From Vibrio sp. JC009 (GTDB lineage: Bacteria; Pseudomonadota; Gammaproteobacteria; Enterobacterales; Vibrionaceae): a stretch of 64,000 bases of DNA. Location of the stretch: positions 2,232,001 through 2,296,000 of the forward strand of contig NZ_CP092106.1 of the NCBI RefSeq assembly GCF_029016485.1. Direction: 5' to 3'. This document shows, in pieces, positions 1-8,728 of the stretch. Position 1 is the stretch's first letter. Each line of letters begins with the position of its first letter. Below the pieces are notes generated by a model. That model was given only the letters and a program-made list of their open reading frames with translations. It was not told the origin of the DNA and did not search any database. Made by a program: the position numbers and the translations under genes.

Positions 1-320
1 ACAAAATATCTTCCTGAATACTGACCTGTGGCTTCAACCGCGGCAATATCCGCCGGGCTTTCAACCACACAGAGCAAGCCGTTTTCCTGCCGCTTTGGGT
101 TGCTGCAGATATGGCAGATATCTTCTTCAGTAAAGGTTCTGCACTCTTCGCAGTGACCAATTTCAGTCATGGCTTTTGACAGCGCATCTGCCAGTTGCAG
201 GCCGCCTTTTCTGTCTCGCTGCAATAAATGAAAGGCCATACGTTGTGCCGACTTGGGGCCAACCCCAGGCAGGCAGCGCAAGGCCTCCATCAATTGCTCC
301 AGCATATTACTGGTTCGCAT
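1..320 (-). CDS. recR: Recombination mediator RecR, N-terminal part (runs off the window)
   Basis: RecR works with RecF and RecO to load RecA on gapped DNA. The visible 106 codons start at an ATG at 320 and read [20 protein letters not shown], the family's N-terminus with its helix-hairpin-helix. A four-cysteine zinc finger follows (CEEC and CHIC pairs), then [18 protein letters not shown], the start of the Toprim domain. The stop lies left of base 1, so this is an edge truncation and not a broken gene. It starts 24 bp after ybaB ends, within the conserved apt-dnaX-ybaB-recR order, so cotranscription is likely. Confidence 0.95.
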   Translation of the reverse strand, partial: MRTSNMLEQLMEALRCLPGVGPKSAQRMAFHLLQRDRKGGLQLADALSKAMTEIGHCEECRTFTEEDICHICSNPKRQENGLLCVVESPADIAAVEATGQYSGRYF

Positions 321-344
321 TATTACTCGTACTTCTTGTGCGAG

Positions 345-677
345 TTAGAATGGCATTTTCATGCCTGGTGGTAGTTGCATACCGCCAGTCACTGATGCCA
401 TCTTCTCTTTCTGAGTCTCTTCAACGCGGCGTGCTGCATCGTTAAATGCTGCTGCGATAAGATCTTCAAGCATCTCTTTGTCATCTTCCATAAGGCTTTC
501 GTCGATATCTACGCGACGAACACTATGGCTGCCAGTGATAGTAACTTTAACCAGACCTGCGCCTGACTCACCCGTTACTTCCATATTTGCAATTTCTTCC
601 TGAAGCTTTTGCATACGATCTTGCATCTGCTGGGCCTGCTTCATCAGGTTGCCCATTCCGCCTTTACCACCAAACAT
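345..677 (-). CDS. ybaB: YbaB/EbfC family nucleoid-associated protein
   Basis: This 110-residue protein matches the YbaB/EbfC family in length and form: a glycine- and methionine-rich start ([19 protein letters not shown]), a long helix, then a beta-rich centre and a C-terminal helix ([20 protein letters not shown]). Family members form dimers that bind DNA with little sequence preference. It lies between dnaX (98 bp upstream) and recR (24 bp downstream), the usual position in gammaproteobacteria. The biological role is only partly understood in the family. Confidence 0.93.
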   Translation of the reverse strand: MFGGKGGMGNLMKQAQQMQDRMQKLQEEIANMEVTGESGAGLVKVTITGSHSVRRVDIDESLMEDDKEMLEDLIAAAFNDAARRVEETQKEKMASVTGGMQLPPGMKMPF

Positions 678-775
678 GTTTTTCTCTCTGTTTGTTTACT
701 TGAATATTCTGCACCAAATTACACTTCTCTTTTATATAGAGGCTAAAGAACACTTCTTCAACCCCGATGAGTTCT

Positions 776-2902
776 TTATATCGGTCTGACGCTATCTTCA
801 TCCAGCTGTGCGGCAAACCTTTTAACAATAAATTCTACGTTGGGATCTTCTGCCAGGCTCTTGTGTGCTGACTGCAGTTTTCCCTGATAAATCTCTTCTC
901 TGATTTCCAGAGGCGTTTTTCCCTGAGTACCGATTTCAACCGACAGGTGACACTCTTCACCCAATATCTGGTTAATGGACTGCAACAGCTCCTGCTGCGC
1001 CTTGTCTGTATTCAGGTGAGCGTGTGCTTCACGAAGGGAAAGCTCTATTGTTGAGCCCTGCTTCCTGAACGCTGAGTTTAACGCTAACTGCTCAACCAGC
1101 TTGGCGACATTCAGCCGCTGAATCAGCGCTGACCACTTATCCGACTCGATGGACTCTTTAACCAGCTTCTCTGTCATTTCCGGCGTTTTGGTGTGCTCAA
1201 GGGCCTGCTTTATCTGCGCTGGAGTGAACTCTTTCTTATCACTCACCTCTTCCTGAATTGTTGGCTTCCATTGATAGGGCTCGTCAGGAACAGAAGGTTT
1301 CTCAGCAGAAGATGACTGTTGCGGCACACTGGCTCTGTTTCCCGACTGATTAGGGATCCGGTCAAACACAGATGTGGCAGGCGCCGCATTAGACTTTTTT
1401 GCAGGCCGCGCTCCCGAAGGCTGGCGAGTAGCTCCCTGAGGGGCTGCATTTCGCTGTGAGCGCAATTGATGACGTAATCCGGCCAAACGTGGAGGAGACT
1501 GTGGCTGAGTCGGCTCAGGCTTCACTTCCTGTGCAGGCTTAGGCGTGCTCTGCTCTTGCTCATACTGCGGATAATCCGGCTCTTCTCCGTCATAGGCAGG
1601 CAGATCATCATAGCTTGGGCCATCAACTAGCTGCTGAGCTGGCGCAGGCTGGACCGGCTGACTTGTCTGTGGTTGAGAAGGGATCTGAGCCTGAGGTACC
1701 TGAGGCTGAATTGGCTGAGGCTCAGGTTTCGCCTGAGCAGGTACAGCCGGAGGATTTACCGGCGCACTCTGCTGCGCTTCAGCAGAGGGTAATACAATTT
1801 CAGAGGCGGCGTTCTGCACCTGAGGGCGGAACGCAATCATGCGCAATACAACCATCTCAAGCCCGATTCGTTCCGTCGGTGCCAGTGGCAGGTCTTCACG
1901 GCCTTTCAGCGCAATCTGATAACAAAGCTGAACGTCCTGAGGCGTCAGTTGCTTACTCAGCAGTTCAATTTTATCGGCGTCCGCTCTTTCTCTGTCCAGA
2001 GAGGCCGGCAATGCCTGGTACATGGCGATGCAGTGCAGCTGAGTTGCTACCTCTTTCAGTAGTCCGTCCCAGTCAACACCGTTCTGAGCAAGAGCTTCAA
2101 CCGCAGCCATAGCTGTCTGTGCCTGCTTGCTGCTGATTGCCTGAATCAGGTGAATCGCCTGATCGGTATCCAGCGACCCCAGCATAGTTGATACCGTTTC
2201 AACCGTGATACTGTTGTTGCCCAGAGCAATAGCCTGGTCTGTCAGACTCAGTGCATCACGCATACTTCCGTCAGCAGCATGGGAGATCATTCCCACCGCT
2301 CTTGGCTCTGCGGAAACGTTTTCTTTTTCAAGAATAAAATCAAGCTGCTGGTGAATTGTGTCTGAGTTGATCGGTTTCAGGTGAAACTGAAGACAGCGGG
2401 ACAGAATTGTCACAGGCAGCTTCTGAGGATCGGTTGTTGCCAGCAGGAACTTAACGTACTCCGGCGGCTCTTCCAGTGTTTTCAGAAGCGCATTAAAGCT
2501 GTGGCGGGACAACATATGTACCTCATCAATGAGATACACCTTAAACCTGCCTCTGGCAGGTTTGTACTGGACGTTGTCCAGCAGTTCGCGAGTATCTTCT
2601 ACCTTGGTTCTTGATGCGGCATCGATTTCAAGCAGATCAACAAAACGGCCTTCATCAATTTCGCGGCAGGTATCGCACTGACCACATGGTGTCGCAGTAA
2701 TTCCGGTTTCACAGTTTAGCCCCTTGGCAAATAGCCTGCCGATGGAGGTTTTGCCCACACCTCTGGTGCCGCTGAACAGATACGCATGATGAAGTCTGTT
2801 CTGAGCCAGGGCATTTTCTAAAGCTGTTAATACGTGGGCTTGTCCCACTACCTGATTAAACTGAGATGGACGCCACTTTCGCGCCAGTGCTAGATAACTC
2901 AT
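776..2902 (-). CDS. dnaX: DNA polymerase III subunits tau and gamma
   Basis: This gene encodes the clamp-loader ATPase (gamma) and the longer tau form that joins the loader to polymerase and helicase. The 708-residue product has an AAA+ module with Walker A GTRGVGKTS near residue 45, a zinc-binding set of four cysteines (near 64-79) and Walker B LIDEVHML. A proline/glutamine-rich linker (about 370-560) and the tau-specific C-terminal region follow. A programmed -1 frameshift signal of the E. coli type lies in the linker and would give a 504-residue gamma form. The start ATG at 2902 is 9 bp after apt ends, so apt-dnaX is probably one transcript. Confidence 0.97.
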   Translation of the reverse strand: MSYLALARKWRPSQFNQVVGQAHVLTALENALAQNRLHHAYLFSGTRGVGKTSIGRLFAKGLNCETGITATPCGQCDTCREIDEGRFVDLLEIDAASRTKVEDTRELLDNVQYKPARGRFKVYLIDEVHMLSRHSFNALLKTLEEPPEYVKFLLATTDPQKLPVTILSRCLQFHLKPINSDTIHQQLDFILEKENVSAEPRAVGMISHAADGSMRDALSLTDQAIALGNNSITVETVSTMLGSLDTDQAIHLIQAISSKQAQTAMAAVEALAQNGVDWDGLLKEVATQLHCIAMYQALPASLDRERADADKIELLSKQLTPQDVQLCYQIALKGREDLPLAPTERIGLEMVVLRMIAFRPQVQNAASEIVLPSAEAQQSAPVNPPAVPAQAKPEPQPIQPQVPQAQIPSQPQTSQPVQPAPAQQLVDGPSYDDLPAYDGEEPDYPQYEQEQSTPKPAQEVKPEPTQPQSPPRLAGLRHQLRSQRNAAPQGATRQPSGARPAKKSNAAPATSVFDRIPNQSGNRASVPQQSSSAEKPSVPDEPYQWKPTIQEEVSDKKEFTPAQIKQALEHTKTPEMTEKLVKESIESDKWSALIQRLNVAKLVEQLALNSAFRKQGSTIELSLREAHAHLNTDKAQQELLQSINQILGEECHLSVEIGTQGKTPLEIREEIYQGKLQSAHKSLAEDPNVEFIVKRFAAQLDEDSVRPI
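1389..1412 (-). promoter_or_regulatory. dnaX programmed -1 ribosomal frameshift site
   Basis: On the coding strand the codons GCA AAA AAG contain the slippery heptamer A-AAA-AAG (1400 to 1394), with K503 as the last zero-frame residue before slippage. After a -1 slip the next codons are GTC and TAA (stop at 1391-1389), giving a 504-residue gamma. An SD-like GGGAG ends 10 nt upstream of the heptamer, the element that stimulates frameshifting in E. coli dnaX. A GC-rich stretch follows downstream, but I could not fold a clear hairpin by eye. Confidence 0.82.
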
Positions 2903-2911
2903 TAATGTCTC

Positions 2912-3457
2912 TTAGTGACCTTCAAATTCACAGATACTGTAAACGTTAAGGCCAAGACTTTCCAGACGCTTGTCACCACCAATTTCAGGCAGATTAATAA
3001 CAAACGCAGCGTGTTCCACTTCACCGCCCAACTGACGAATCAGTTTGGTTGTCGCTTCGATAGTACCGCCGGTTGCCAGAAGGTCATCAACCATGATCAC
3101 TTTGTCGCCTTCTTCGATTGCATCGACATGGATTTCAAGCGTATCCATGCCGTATTCCAGCTCATATGATTCTGCCACTGTTTCACGCGGCAGTTTGCCC
3201 GGCTTACGAACAGGAACAAAGCCCAGTCCCAACTCAAGAGCCAGCGGAGCACCGAATAGAAAGCCTCGTGCTTCAGTACCGACAACTTTTGTAAAGCCGT
3301 GGTCTTTGTATCTTTCAACAAGCAATTTAATCGTTGCCTGGTAAGCCTCTGAGTCTTCCATCAGGCTGGTCACATCGCGGAACAGGATGCCTGGTTTTGG
3401 ATAATCCTGGATTGATTTAATGCTTGATTTAATTAATGAAATTTTGTCTGTAGTCAT
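2912..3457 (-). CDS. apt: Adenine phosphoribosyltransferase
   Basis: Apt converts adenine and PRPP to AMP in purine salvage in the cytosol. The 181-residue protein has the type I phosphoribosyltransferase PRPP loop [17 protein letters not shown] and the Apt-type segments [12 protein letters not shown] and [10 protein letters not shown]. Its length is normal for the family. It heads the apt-dnaX-ybaB-recR series. The 296 bp upstream holds its promoter region and the terminator of rssB. Confidence 0.96.
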   Translation of the reverse strand: MTTDKISLIKSSIKSIQDYPKPGILFRDVTSLMEDSEAYQATIKLLVERYKDHGFTKVVGTEARGFLFGAPLALELGLGFVPVRKPGKLPRETVAESYELEYGMDTLEIHVDAIEEGDKVIMVDDLLATGGTIEATTKLIRQLGGEVEHAAFVINLPEIGGDKRLESLGLNVYSICEFEGH

Positions 3458-3603
3458 AATCTTAAAAAGTAACGTATTAAGCTTGCATTTCTCTACCTGA
3501 TACCACTTTATATTTAGTTATACCAATTCCGGTAATTATCCAGGTCAACAAGCATTGCTAAACCGCGCCAAAGCCTATGTGATAGCCCACATACCAAGCG
3601 CAG

Positions 3604-3633
3604 AAAATAAAGCCCATCCTAAGAAGAATGGGC
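3604..3633 (-). terminator. Probable terminator of rssB
   Basis: Read on the minus strand, GCCCAT and ATGGGC form a 6-bp stem around a 10-nt loop, followed by TTTATTTT. It lies 120 bp past the rssB stop and upstream of apt. The rest of the 3458-3753 gap shows no ORF or other clear structure. Confidence 0.55.
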
Positions 3634-3753
3634 GCACTTCCCGCACATGTTAGTGACTTTCTGAATAATGAGCAACCTCGTTGGAGAACGCAAACGTTCA
3701 AATGGGCTCTGAGGCACGAAAATGAGAACTGAGTGGTTAAGAATCCTTCTTTC

Positions 3754-4854
3754 TCAGTTTAGTAAAGGGCGAATATCCAGTGAGAAGTGGCTAACCCCGA
3801 TATTGGCAAGGTTCAGTTTTCCGCCCTGGTAGACCCTGAAATCTGTAACCTCAACTTTGTCCGCAACACCTTCACCCAGTCTGTTACCGGCATGAATCCG
3901 CACACTGTTTTTACCTTCGGTCCAGATAGCATCCAGACCCGCAGGCAGTATCTTTGCCGTGCCGTCGGTCATATCAATAATGCCGACCATGCCCGAAACA
4001 GAGCCGTTGGCACCCAGGCATTCAATCCCTTTCTCTACGTTAACAACAAACTCTTTTAACTTATCTACCCGCATCGTCTGATTTCTCAGGCTGTCATTGA
4101 ACAGTGCCCTGACCAGAAGCGAAGCGGCGACACCACACTCATCATTAGATGAAGAGTCGATAATATAGAAAGCAAATTGCCCCTGAACCAGCCAGGCATA
4201 ATCAAAAACCAGAGGCATGGATTCAGATGACTGGAGCAAATTGTAACTGCATGTCCAGTTGCCCTGCTTTGTATCTCTGTCGGGTAGCAGAGCCAGCAAT
4301 AGCTCTCTTGCTGCACTCGGATTATCCTGCAGATGGTCAAGGTGCCAGTGAAGCTCTTTATCATCAGGAATATCCCCTTTTTCCCCCACACGGAACCACT
4401 GACTGCTAAAGTCCTTATTTGCGCAGGCACCTTTCGCCTCCTCCTCAAGTACATTGGAGATGGCTGAAATCAGGTTTTGTGGGACAGAAATCGGCTTAGA
4501 GAGGAAATCTTTGATGCCGAACTTGAGCGCTCTGGCTACATCGGACATATCTTCGGTAGCAGAAACCACTATCATAGGAATATCAGGATATTCCCAGCAG
4601 ACTTCTTCCGCAAACTCGATACCATCCAGAATAGGCATAGACAGATCACAGAGGATAAGGTCCGGCACGTTACCCTTTAGCTTACGTAAAGCATCCAGGC
4701 CATGCTCGGCTTCAGAAACGGAATAGCCACTTTGTTTCAGCAGCGCAGTGATAAAATTACGGAAAATAGGATCGTCGTCTACCAGCAAAATACTCTGTTT
4801 AGCGACACTGGCCTTCTGCTCAATAACCAATGCCTCTGAATTGCTACTCGTCAT
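3754..4854 (-). CDS. rssB: RssB-type response regulator (RpoS proteolysis adaptor family)
   Basis: An N-terminal receiver domain (about residues 20-135) has the acidic pair DDD near 26-28, phospho-acceptor D70 in LILCDLSMPILDG, and K120. The C-terminal half (about 160-366) resembles the phosphatase-like domain of E. coli RssB; the segment SLLVRALFNDSLRNQ aligns with it, and the receiver segment SATEDMSDVARALKFG is also RssB-like. In E. coli, RssB delivers sigma S to ClpXP; that role is inferred here. The ATG at 4854 is chosen over an in-frame TTG at 4872 because CGAGG lies five bases before it. No kinase gene is adjacent. Confidence 0.82.
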   Translation of the reverse strand: MTSSNSEALVIEQKASVAKQSILLVDDDPIFRNFITALLKQSGYSVSEAEHGLDALRKLKGNVPDLILCDLSMPILDGIEFAEEVCWEYPDIPMIVVSATEDMSDVARALKFGIKDFLSKPISVPQNLISAISNVLEEEAKGACANKDFSSQWFRVGEKGDIPDDKELHWHLDHLQDNPSAARELLLALLPDRDTKQGNWTCSYNLLQSSESMPLVFDYAWLVQGQFAFYIIDSSSNDECGVAASLLVRALFNDSLRNQTMRVDKLKEFVVNVEKGIECLGANGSVSGMVGIIDMTDGTAKILPAGLDAIWTEGKNSVRIHAGNRLGEGVADKVEVTDFRVYQGGKLNLANIGVSHFSLDIRPLLN

Positions 4855-5135
4855 AAAAACCTCGTGTATCAAAATCAGTAAAACAGAACTTTTACTTTCC
4901 CGACTTACCTATAAAAAGTAGCTCTGAAATGGAAATTATACAACATATAGATCTCCACGAAACAATTCTTATTCACAGTTTTATTATTATGCTGACTTTT
5001 TCACCACTCCAGGAAGACAATAGCAGAGCATTCAAAAAAAATTTAAAAACAACATCAATTTTTGATATTGAGCAACATACCCCTTAATAACTAGGTATAG
5101 ATTGATGGAATCTGAATAAAAAAGTATCTGTTTTA
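4855..5135. other. Divergent intergenic region between rssB and a lysR-type gene
   Basis: This AT-rich stretch of 281 bp must carry the promoters of both divergent genes. I see no convincing operator, RNA gene or additional ORF in it. LysR proteins often bind next to their own gene, so a binding site for the neighbouring regulator is likely but not identifiable by eye. Confidence 0.4.
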
Positions 5136-6017
5136 ATGAAACTTGACGATCTAAACCTTTTCAGGCTAGTTGTAGAAAACGGCAGTTATACTGCAACTTC
5201 AAGGAAAACCCTGATCCCAGTTGCGACAATCACCCGTCGTATTCAGGCATTGGAAGAAGCTCTTCACCTTCGACTTCTTAACCGTCATGCCCGTAAGCTG
5301 ACTTTAACGGAAGCCGGTGAGCGCTTTTATCAGGAGTGCTCTCCCCTGTTAAAACGCCTTGCAGCAACAACTGAAGAAATCGCAGACGACTGTAAAGGGG
5401 CCGCGGGTAAGCTGAAAATTTCAGCTCCGTCGAACCTGACCAAACGCCTTATCCTTCCGATGCTGAACGAATTTATGGATCAGTATCCGGAGATCAGTAT
5501 TGAACTGACAATGAGTAATCAGGCCGAAGATATGGATCCTACTGAGTGGGATATCATTTTCAGAGCCGGCCCTCAAAGAGACTCAAGCCTGATTGCGCGC
5601 AAAATCGACGAAGTAAAAGATGTGCTTGTCGCCAGCCCTGAATATCTGGCCAGCAATCCGACTCCTCTGACCCACGCCGATGATCTGTCAAAGCATGCGC
5701 TGCTTAAAGGCCATCCGCTTCTTAAGTGGAATCTGACCAACACCCGTGGTGAAGTGGTGGTAAACACGGATAAAGGCCGGTTTGAAGCAAACGCGTTAAA
5801 CGTGGTGAGAAGGTCTGCGGCACACGGTCTGGGGATTACCCTGATGCCAGACATCATGCTGCAGGAGTATTTTGAACGGGGAACTTTGGTCAGAATTCTG
5901 GAAGACTGGAGTGCAAACCCGCGTGATATCTATATGCTTTATAACCACAAAGATCATCAGCCAGAAAAAGTGCGCCTTCTGATCGACTTTGTGACCCATT
6001 ATCACGACAACAAGTAA
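5136..6017 (+). CDS. LysR-family transcriptional regulator
   Basis: The 293-residue protein has an N-terminal winged helix-turn-helix (about residues 1-60; LNLFRLVVENGSYTATSRKT then ITRRIQALEEALHLRLLNR) and a periplasmic-binding-like effector domain from about 90 to 290. The length is typical. The DNA-binding part is the variant seen in the CrgA/AaeR-like branch, which often responds to aromatic or redox signals; that placement is tentative. Its targets are unknown. It is divergent from rssB and convergent with purF. Confidence 0.88.
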   Translation: MKLDDLNLFRLVVENGSYTATSRKTLIPVATITRRIQALEEALHLRLLNRHARKLTLTEAGERFYQECSPLLKRLAATTEEIADDCKGAAGKLKISAPSNLTKRLILPMLNEFMDQYPEISIELTMSNQAEDMDPTEWDIIFRAGPQRDSSLIARKIDEVKDVLVASPEYLASNPTPLTHADDLSKHALLKGHPLLKWNLTNTRGEVVVNTDKGRFEANALNVVRRSAAHGLGITLMPDIMLQEYFERGTLVRILEDWSANPRDIYMLYNHKDHQPEKVRLLIDFVTHYHDNK

Positions 6018-6024
6018 CCCCCCC

Positions 6025-6066
6025 CACCTCTCGTTCCCACGCAGAGCGCGGGAACAAGGTGAGGTG
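6025..6066. repeat. Diverged REP-like palindrome between the lysR-type gene and purF
   Basis: An imperfect palindrome with arms CACCTCTCGTTCCC and GGGAACAAGGTGAGGTG around CGC-AGA-GCG. The core CTCGTTCCCACGC matches the REP-like units near 19.1, 26.3 and 27.9 kb. It sits between two convergent genes, where it could also act as a bidirectional terminator, although there is no T-run. Confidence 0.65.
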
Positions 6067-6088
6067 AGATTTCGGCGCTTAACAGCAA

Positions 6089-7603
6089 TTAAGCCCCTTC
6101 GTTATACATTTCCAGGTTAGCAAGGTCCTGCTGAATATCTCTTTTCAGCTTTGCGTCATCGCTGCGCAGTTGCTCAAGGAAGTCCAGGTACGCCTGATTA
6201 ATATCCCCTGTGACATACTCACCGTTAAATACGGAAGTTTCGAAAACAGAGATATCCTTGTTTCCTTCACCGACTGCAGAAACCAGATCTTCAAGAGTCT
6301 GGTAAATCAGGGCATCAGCACCAATGATTTTTGCAATTTCTTCCGGTTCACGGCCGTGAGCAATTAGCTCATTTGCCGAAGGCATATCGATACCGTATAC
6401 GTTCGGGAAACGAATCTCAGGCGCAGCAGAAACCATATACACTTTATTTGCACCCGCTTCCCTTGCCATATCAATGATCTGCTCAGAAGTGGTACCACGA
6501 ACAATAGAGTCATCAACCAGGAGAACATTCTTACCTTTAAACTCAGAGCGGATAGCATTCAGCTTGCGTCGAACCGACTTCTTACGCTGTTGCTGGCCCG
6601 GCATGATAAAGGTGCGGCCTACATAGCGGTTTTTAACGAAACCCTGTCTGTATGGCTTATCAATCACCTGAGCAATGCGCAGAGCAATATCGTTTGAGGT
6701 TTCAGGGATTGGAATAACTACGTCGATATCCAGATCGGAGTAATCATTCATAATTCTGTGTCCCAGTTTCACACCCATCTCAACACGAGCGGCGTAAACT
6801 GAAATCTTGTCGATAAATGAATCCGGACGAGCGAAGTAAACATACTCGAAAATACACGGATTTAGCTGAGGATTATCGGCACACTGCTGAGTAAACAGCT
6901 CACCGTCAAATGTGGCATAGATAGCTTCACCCGGTGCCACATCGCGAACAAAATCAAAGCCAACAGCATCCAGTGCAACAGATTCTGAAGCAACCATATA
7001 TTCAAAACGGCCGTTAACTTCGCGCTTACCCAGGCAAAGAGGACGAATACCGTTAGGATCGCGGAATGCAATCATACCGTGGCCGATGATCATTGCCGCT
7101 ACGGCGTATGCGCCCTTAACATTGCGGTGAACATTGGTTACTGCACGGAATACATCTTCAGAGGTCACGTTGCCTTTTACAGTATCAATTTCATGAGCCA
7201 GTACATTAAGCAGTACTTCTGAATCTGAAGTTGTATTGATATGACGGCGGTCTTTTTCAAACAACTTCTCTCTGATCTCATGCGCGTTAGTCAGGTTTCC
7301 GTTGTGAGCCAGAGTAATTCCGAATGGAGAGTTTACGTAGAATGGCTGAGCCTCAGAAGCGCTTGAGCTGCCCGCTGTCGGGTATCTTACGTGCCCGATA
7401 CCTACGTTTCCCTGCAGGCGTTGCATGTGCTTTGCTTCAAATACATCCTTTACCAGACCGTTCGCCTTTCTCAGACGAAAACGATTGCTTTCTATGGTAA
7501 CAATACCCGCGGCATCCTGGCCACGATGCTGCAGCACAGTCAAAGCATCATAAATTGACTGGTTTACAGGCCTTGTACCCACGATTCCAACAATACCACA
7601 CAT
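6089..7603 (-). CDS. purF: Amidophosphoribosyltransferase
   Basis: PurF makes phosphoribosylamine from PRPP and glutamine, the first committed step of purine synthesis. The 504-residue protein starts with MCGIVGIVG, so the catalytic cysteine is residue 2 with no propeptide. An Ntn-hydrolase glutaminase domain (to about 230) is followed by a phosphoribosyltransferase domain with the PRPP loop [17 protein letters not shown]. It lies 31 bp downstream of cvpA, a widely conserved pair. The PurR box upstream of cvpA probably controls both genes. Confidence 0.97.
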   Translation of the reverse strand: MCGIVGIVGTRPVNQSIYDALTVLQHRGQDAAGIVTIESNRFRLRKANGLVKDVFEAKHMQRLQGNVGIGHVRYPTAGSSSASEAQPFYVNSPFGITLAHNGNLTNAHEIREKLFEKDRRHINTTSDSEVLLNVLAHEIDTVKGNVTSEDVFRAVTNVHRNVKGAYAVAAMIIGHGMIAFRDPNGIRPLCLGKREVNGRFEYMVASESVALDAVGFDFVRDVAPGEAIYATFDGELFTQQCADNPQLNPCIFEYVYFARPDSFIDKISVYAARVEMGVKLGHRIMNDYSDLDIDVVIPIPETSNDIALRIAQVIDKPYRQGFVKNRYVGRTFIMPGQQQRKKSVRRKLNAIRSEFKGKNVLLVDDSIVRGTTSEQIIDMAREAGANKVYMVSAAPEIRFPNVYGIDMPSANELIAHGREPEEIAKIIGADALIYQTLEDLVSAVGEGNKDISVFETSVFNGEYVTGDINQAYLDFLEQLRSDDAKLKRDIQQDLANLEMYNEGA

Positions 7604-7634
7604 GTCCTAATCCTCGATAATAAGAGCTCTGGCA

Positions 7635-8126
7635 TCAAGTGATGCCAGATATAAAGCTAGATGTTTCCTTTAAGTGTTCATAAAAAGGCGCAATGATCCG
7701 GCTAAATTCCGGTATAAGCGTCGAATCCTGCCACCAGTCTGTATTTGGAATTGTCGTAAAGGCGTCAACAAAAAAGAGTGTTGCAGCAACAATCAGCACG
7801 CCTCTCAAAGCACCGAATACCACTCCGAGTATCCTGTCTGTACCTGTCAGGCCGGTCTTTTGTACCAGCTGGGCAATAATGTAGTTTACCAGTGAGCCAA
7901 CTATCAAAGTTGCTACCAGTAGCGCTATGGCTGCCGCTCCGTGCCGGAACAAGTCGTTATCTATCTTGGTAAAATAGACGGCTAATCTTTCGTAATACTG
8001 GTTCGAGATAAAAATAGCAGCTGCCCAGATAATCAGGGACAAAGCTTCCTTAACAAAACCACGTACTAAACTGATAAGAGCTGAAAGCCCCACCACTCCA
8101 ATTATGACAAAATCAATCCAATTCAT
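7635..8126 (-). CDS. cvpA: CvpA family inner-membrane protein
   Basis: This 163-residue protein has four predicted membrane segments, starting MNWIDFVIIGVVGLSALISL, and the family's conserved RGFVKEALSLIIW stretch. CvpA is needed for colicin V production in E. coli and for bile or envelope stress tolerance in several enterics; the molecular activity is unknown. Its place between dedD and purF is conserved. A PurR operator lies 48 bp upstream of the start codon, so it is probably coregulated with purF. Confidence 0.93.
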   Translation of the reverse strand: MNWIDFVIIGVVGLSALISLVRGFVKEALSLIIWAAAIFISNQYYERLAVYFTKIDNDLFRHGAAAIALLVATLIVGSLVNYIIAQLVQKTGLTGTDRILGVVFGALRGVLIVAATLFFVDAFTTIPNTDWWQDSTLIPEFSRIIAPFYEHLKETSSFISGIT

Positions 8127-8174
8127 ACTCTGTACAACTTAAAGTTGGCGCGCATTTTAACAGAAAATCGCGCG

Positions 8175-8190
8175 ACGCAAACGTTTTCTT
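8175..8190. promoter_or_regulatory. PurR operator upstream of cvpA-purF
   Basis: ACGCAAACGTTTTCTT fits the enterobacterial PurR consensus (ACGCAAACGNTTNCNT) almost base for base. It lies 48 bp before the cvpA start and overlaps the last two bases of dedD, so it would control an internal promoter for cvpA-purF. The purR gene itself is not in this window. Confidence 0.85.
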
Positions 8191-8728
8191 AAAGATTTAA
8201 CGCGTTAAATTTGTGTAGTTGACCTTTTGAACCTGTAATTTTTTCAAGTTCAATAATCTGCTTTTCTAGTTTCGCCTTAGATACATCCGGCCCGACAATA
8301 ACCCGGGTAAAGCCATTTTCCTTCTTGGTATGTGCACGATAGCCGCGTTTTTGCAGATCTTTTACCAGTGTTTCCGCATTGGCAGCATTCTTCAATGCCA
8401 TCAACTGAATAATCCAGGCTTGCGACTGATATTCATTTTTTTCCTGAACCGGCTTCTCAGCAACAAGAATTTTTTCTTCACCCTTATCGTCGATGGTTTC
8501 AGTCACCACAACCGGAGACTCTGGCAGTTCAATTACCTCTTCCACAGGTTCAAGGACTTCGAAGGTCTCTGCAGAAGTCGCAATCTCTGGCTTAACCGGA
8601 ATAGTTGCAAAATCTTCTTTATAGTGAAGCTTCTCACCATCCAGCACATCGGGAAGAACGATAATGCCCACCGCCGCAAGAATGATGGTACCAACCAGAC
8701 GGCTTTGGAATTTACTTGCCACAGGCAC
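8189..8728 (-). CDS. dedD: SPOR-domain cell-division protein DedD
   Basis: This 179-residue protein has a short cytoplasmic tail, one membrane segment (about residues 12-30; VGTIILAAVGIIVLPDVLDG), an acidic linker, and a C-terminal SPOR domain (about 100-178) containing WIIQLMALKNAANAETLVKD. SPOR domains bind denuded glycan strands at the septum, and DedD supports constriction with FtsN in E. coli. It overlaps the end of folC by 17 bp, which indicates translational coupling. Confidence 0.92.
   Translation of the reverse strand: MPVASKFQSRLVGTIILAAVGIIVLPDVLDGEKLHYKEDFATIPVKPEIATSAETFEVLEPVEEVIELPESPVVVTETIDDKGEEKILVAEKPVQEKNEYQSQAWIIQLMALKNAANAETLVKDLQKRGYRAHTKKENGFTRVIVGPDVSKAKLEKQIIELEKITGSKGQLHKFNALNL

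Noticed and set aside
1615..2112. A 165-residue plus-strand ORF opposite dnaX
   Set aside because: Shadow of the dnaX Pro/Gln-rich linker; no recognisable protein features.
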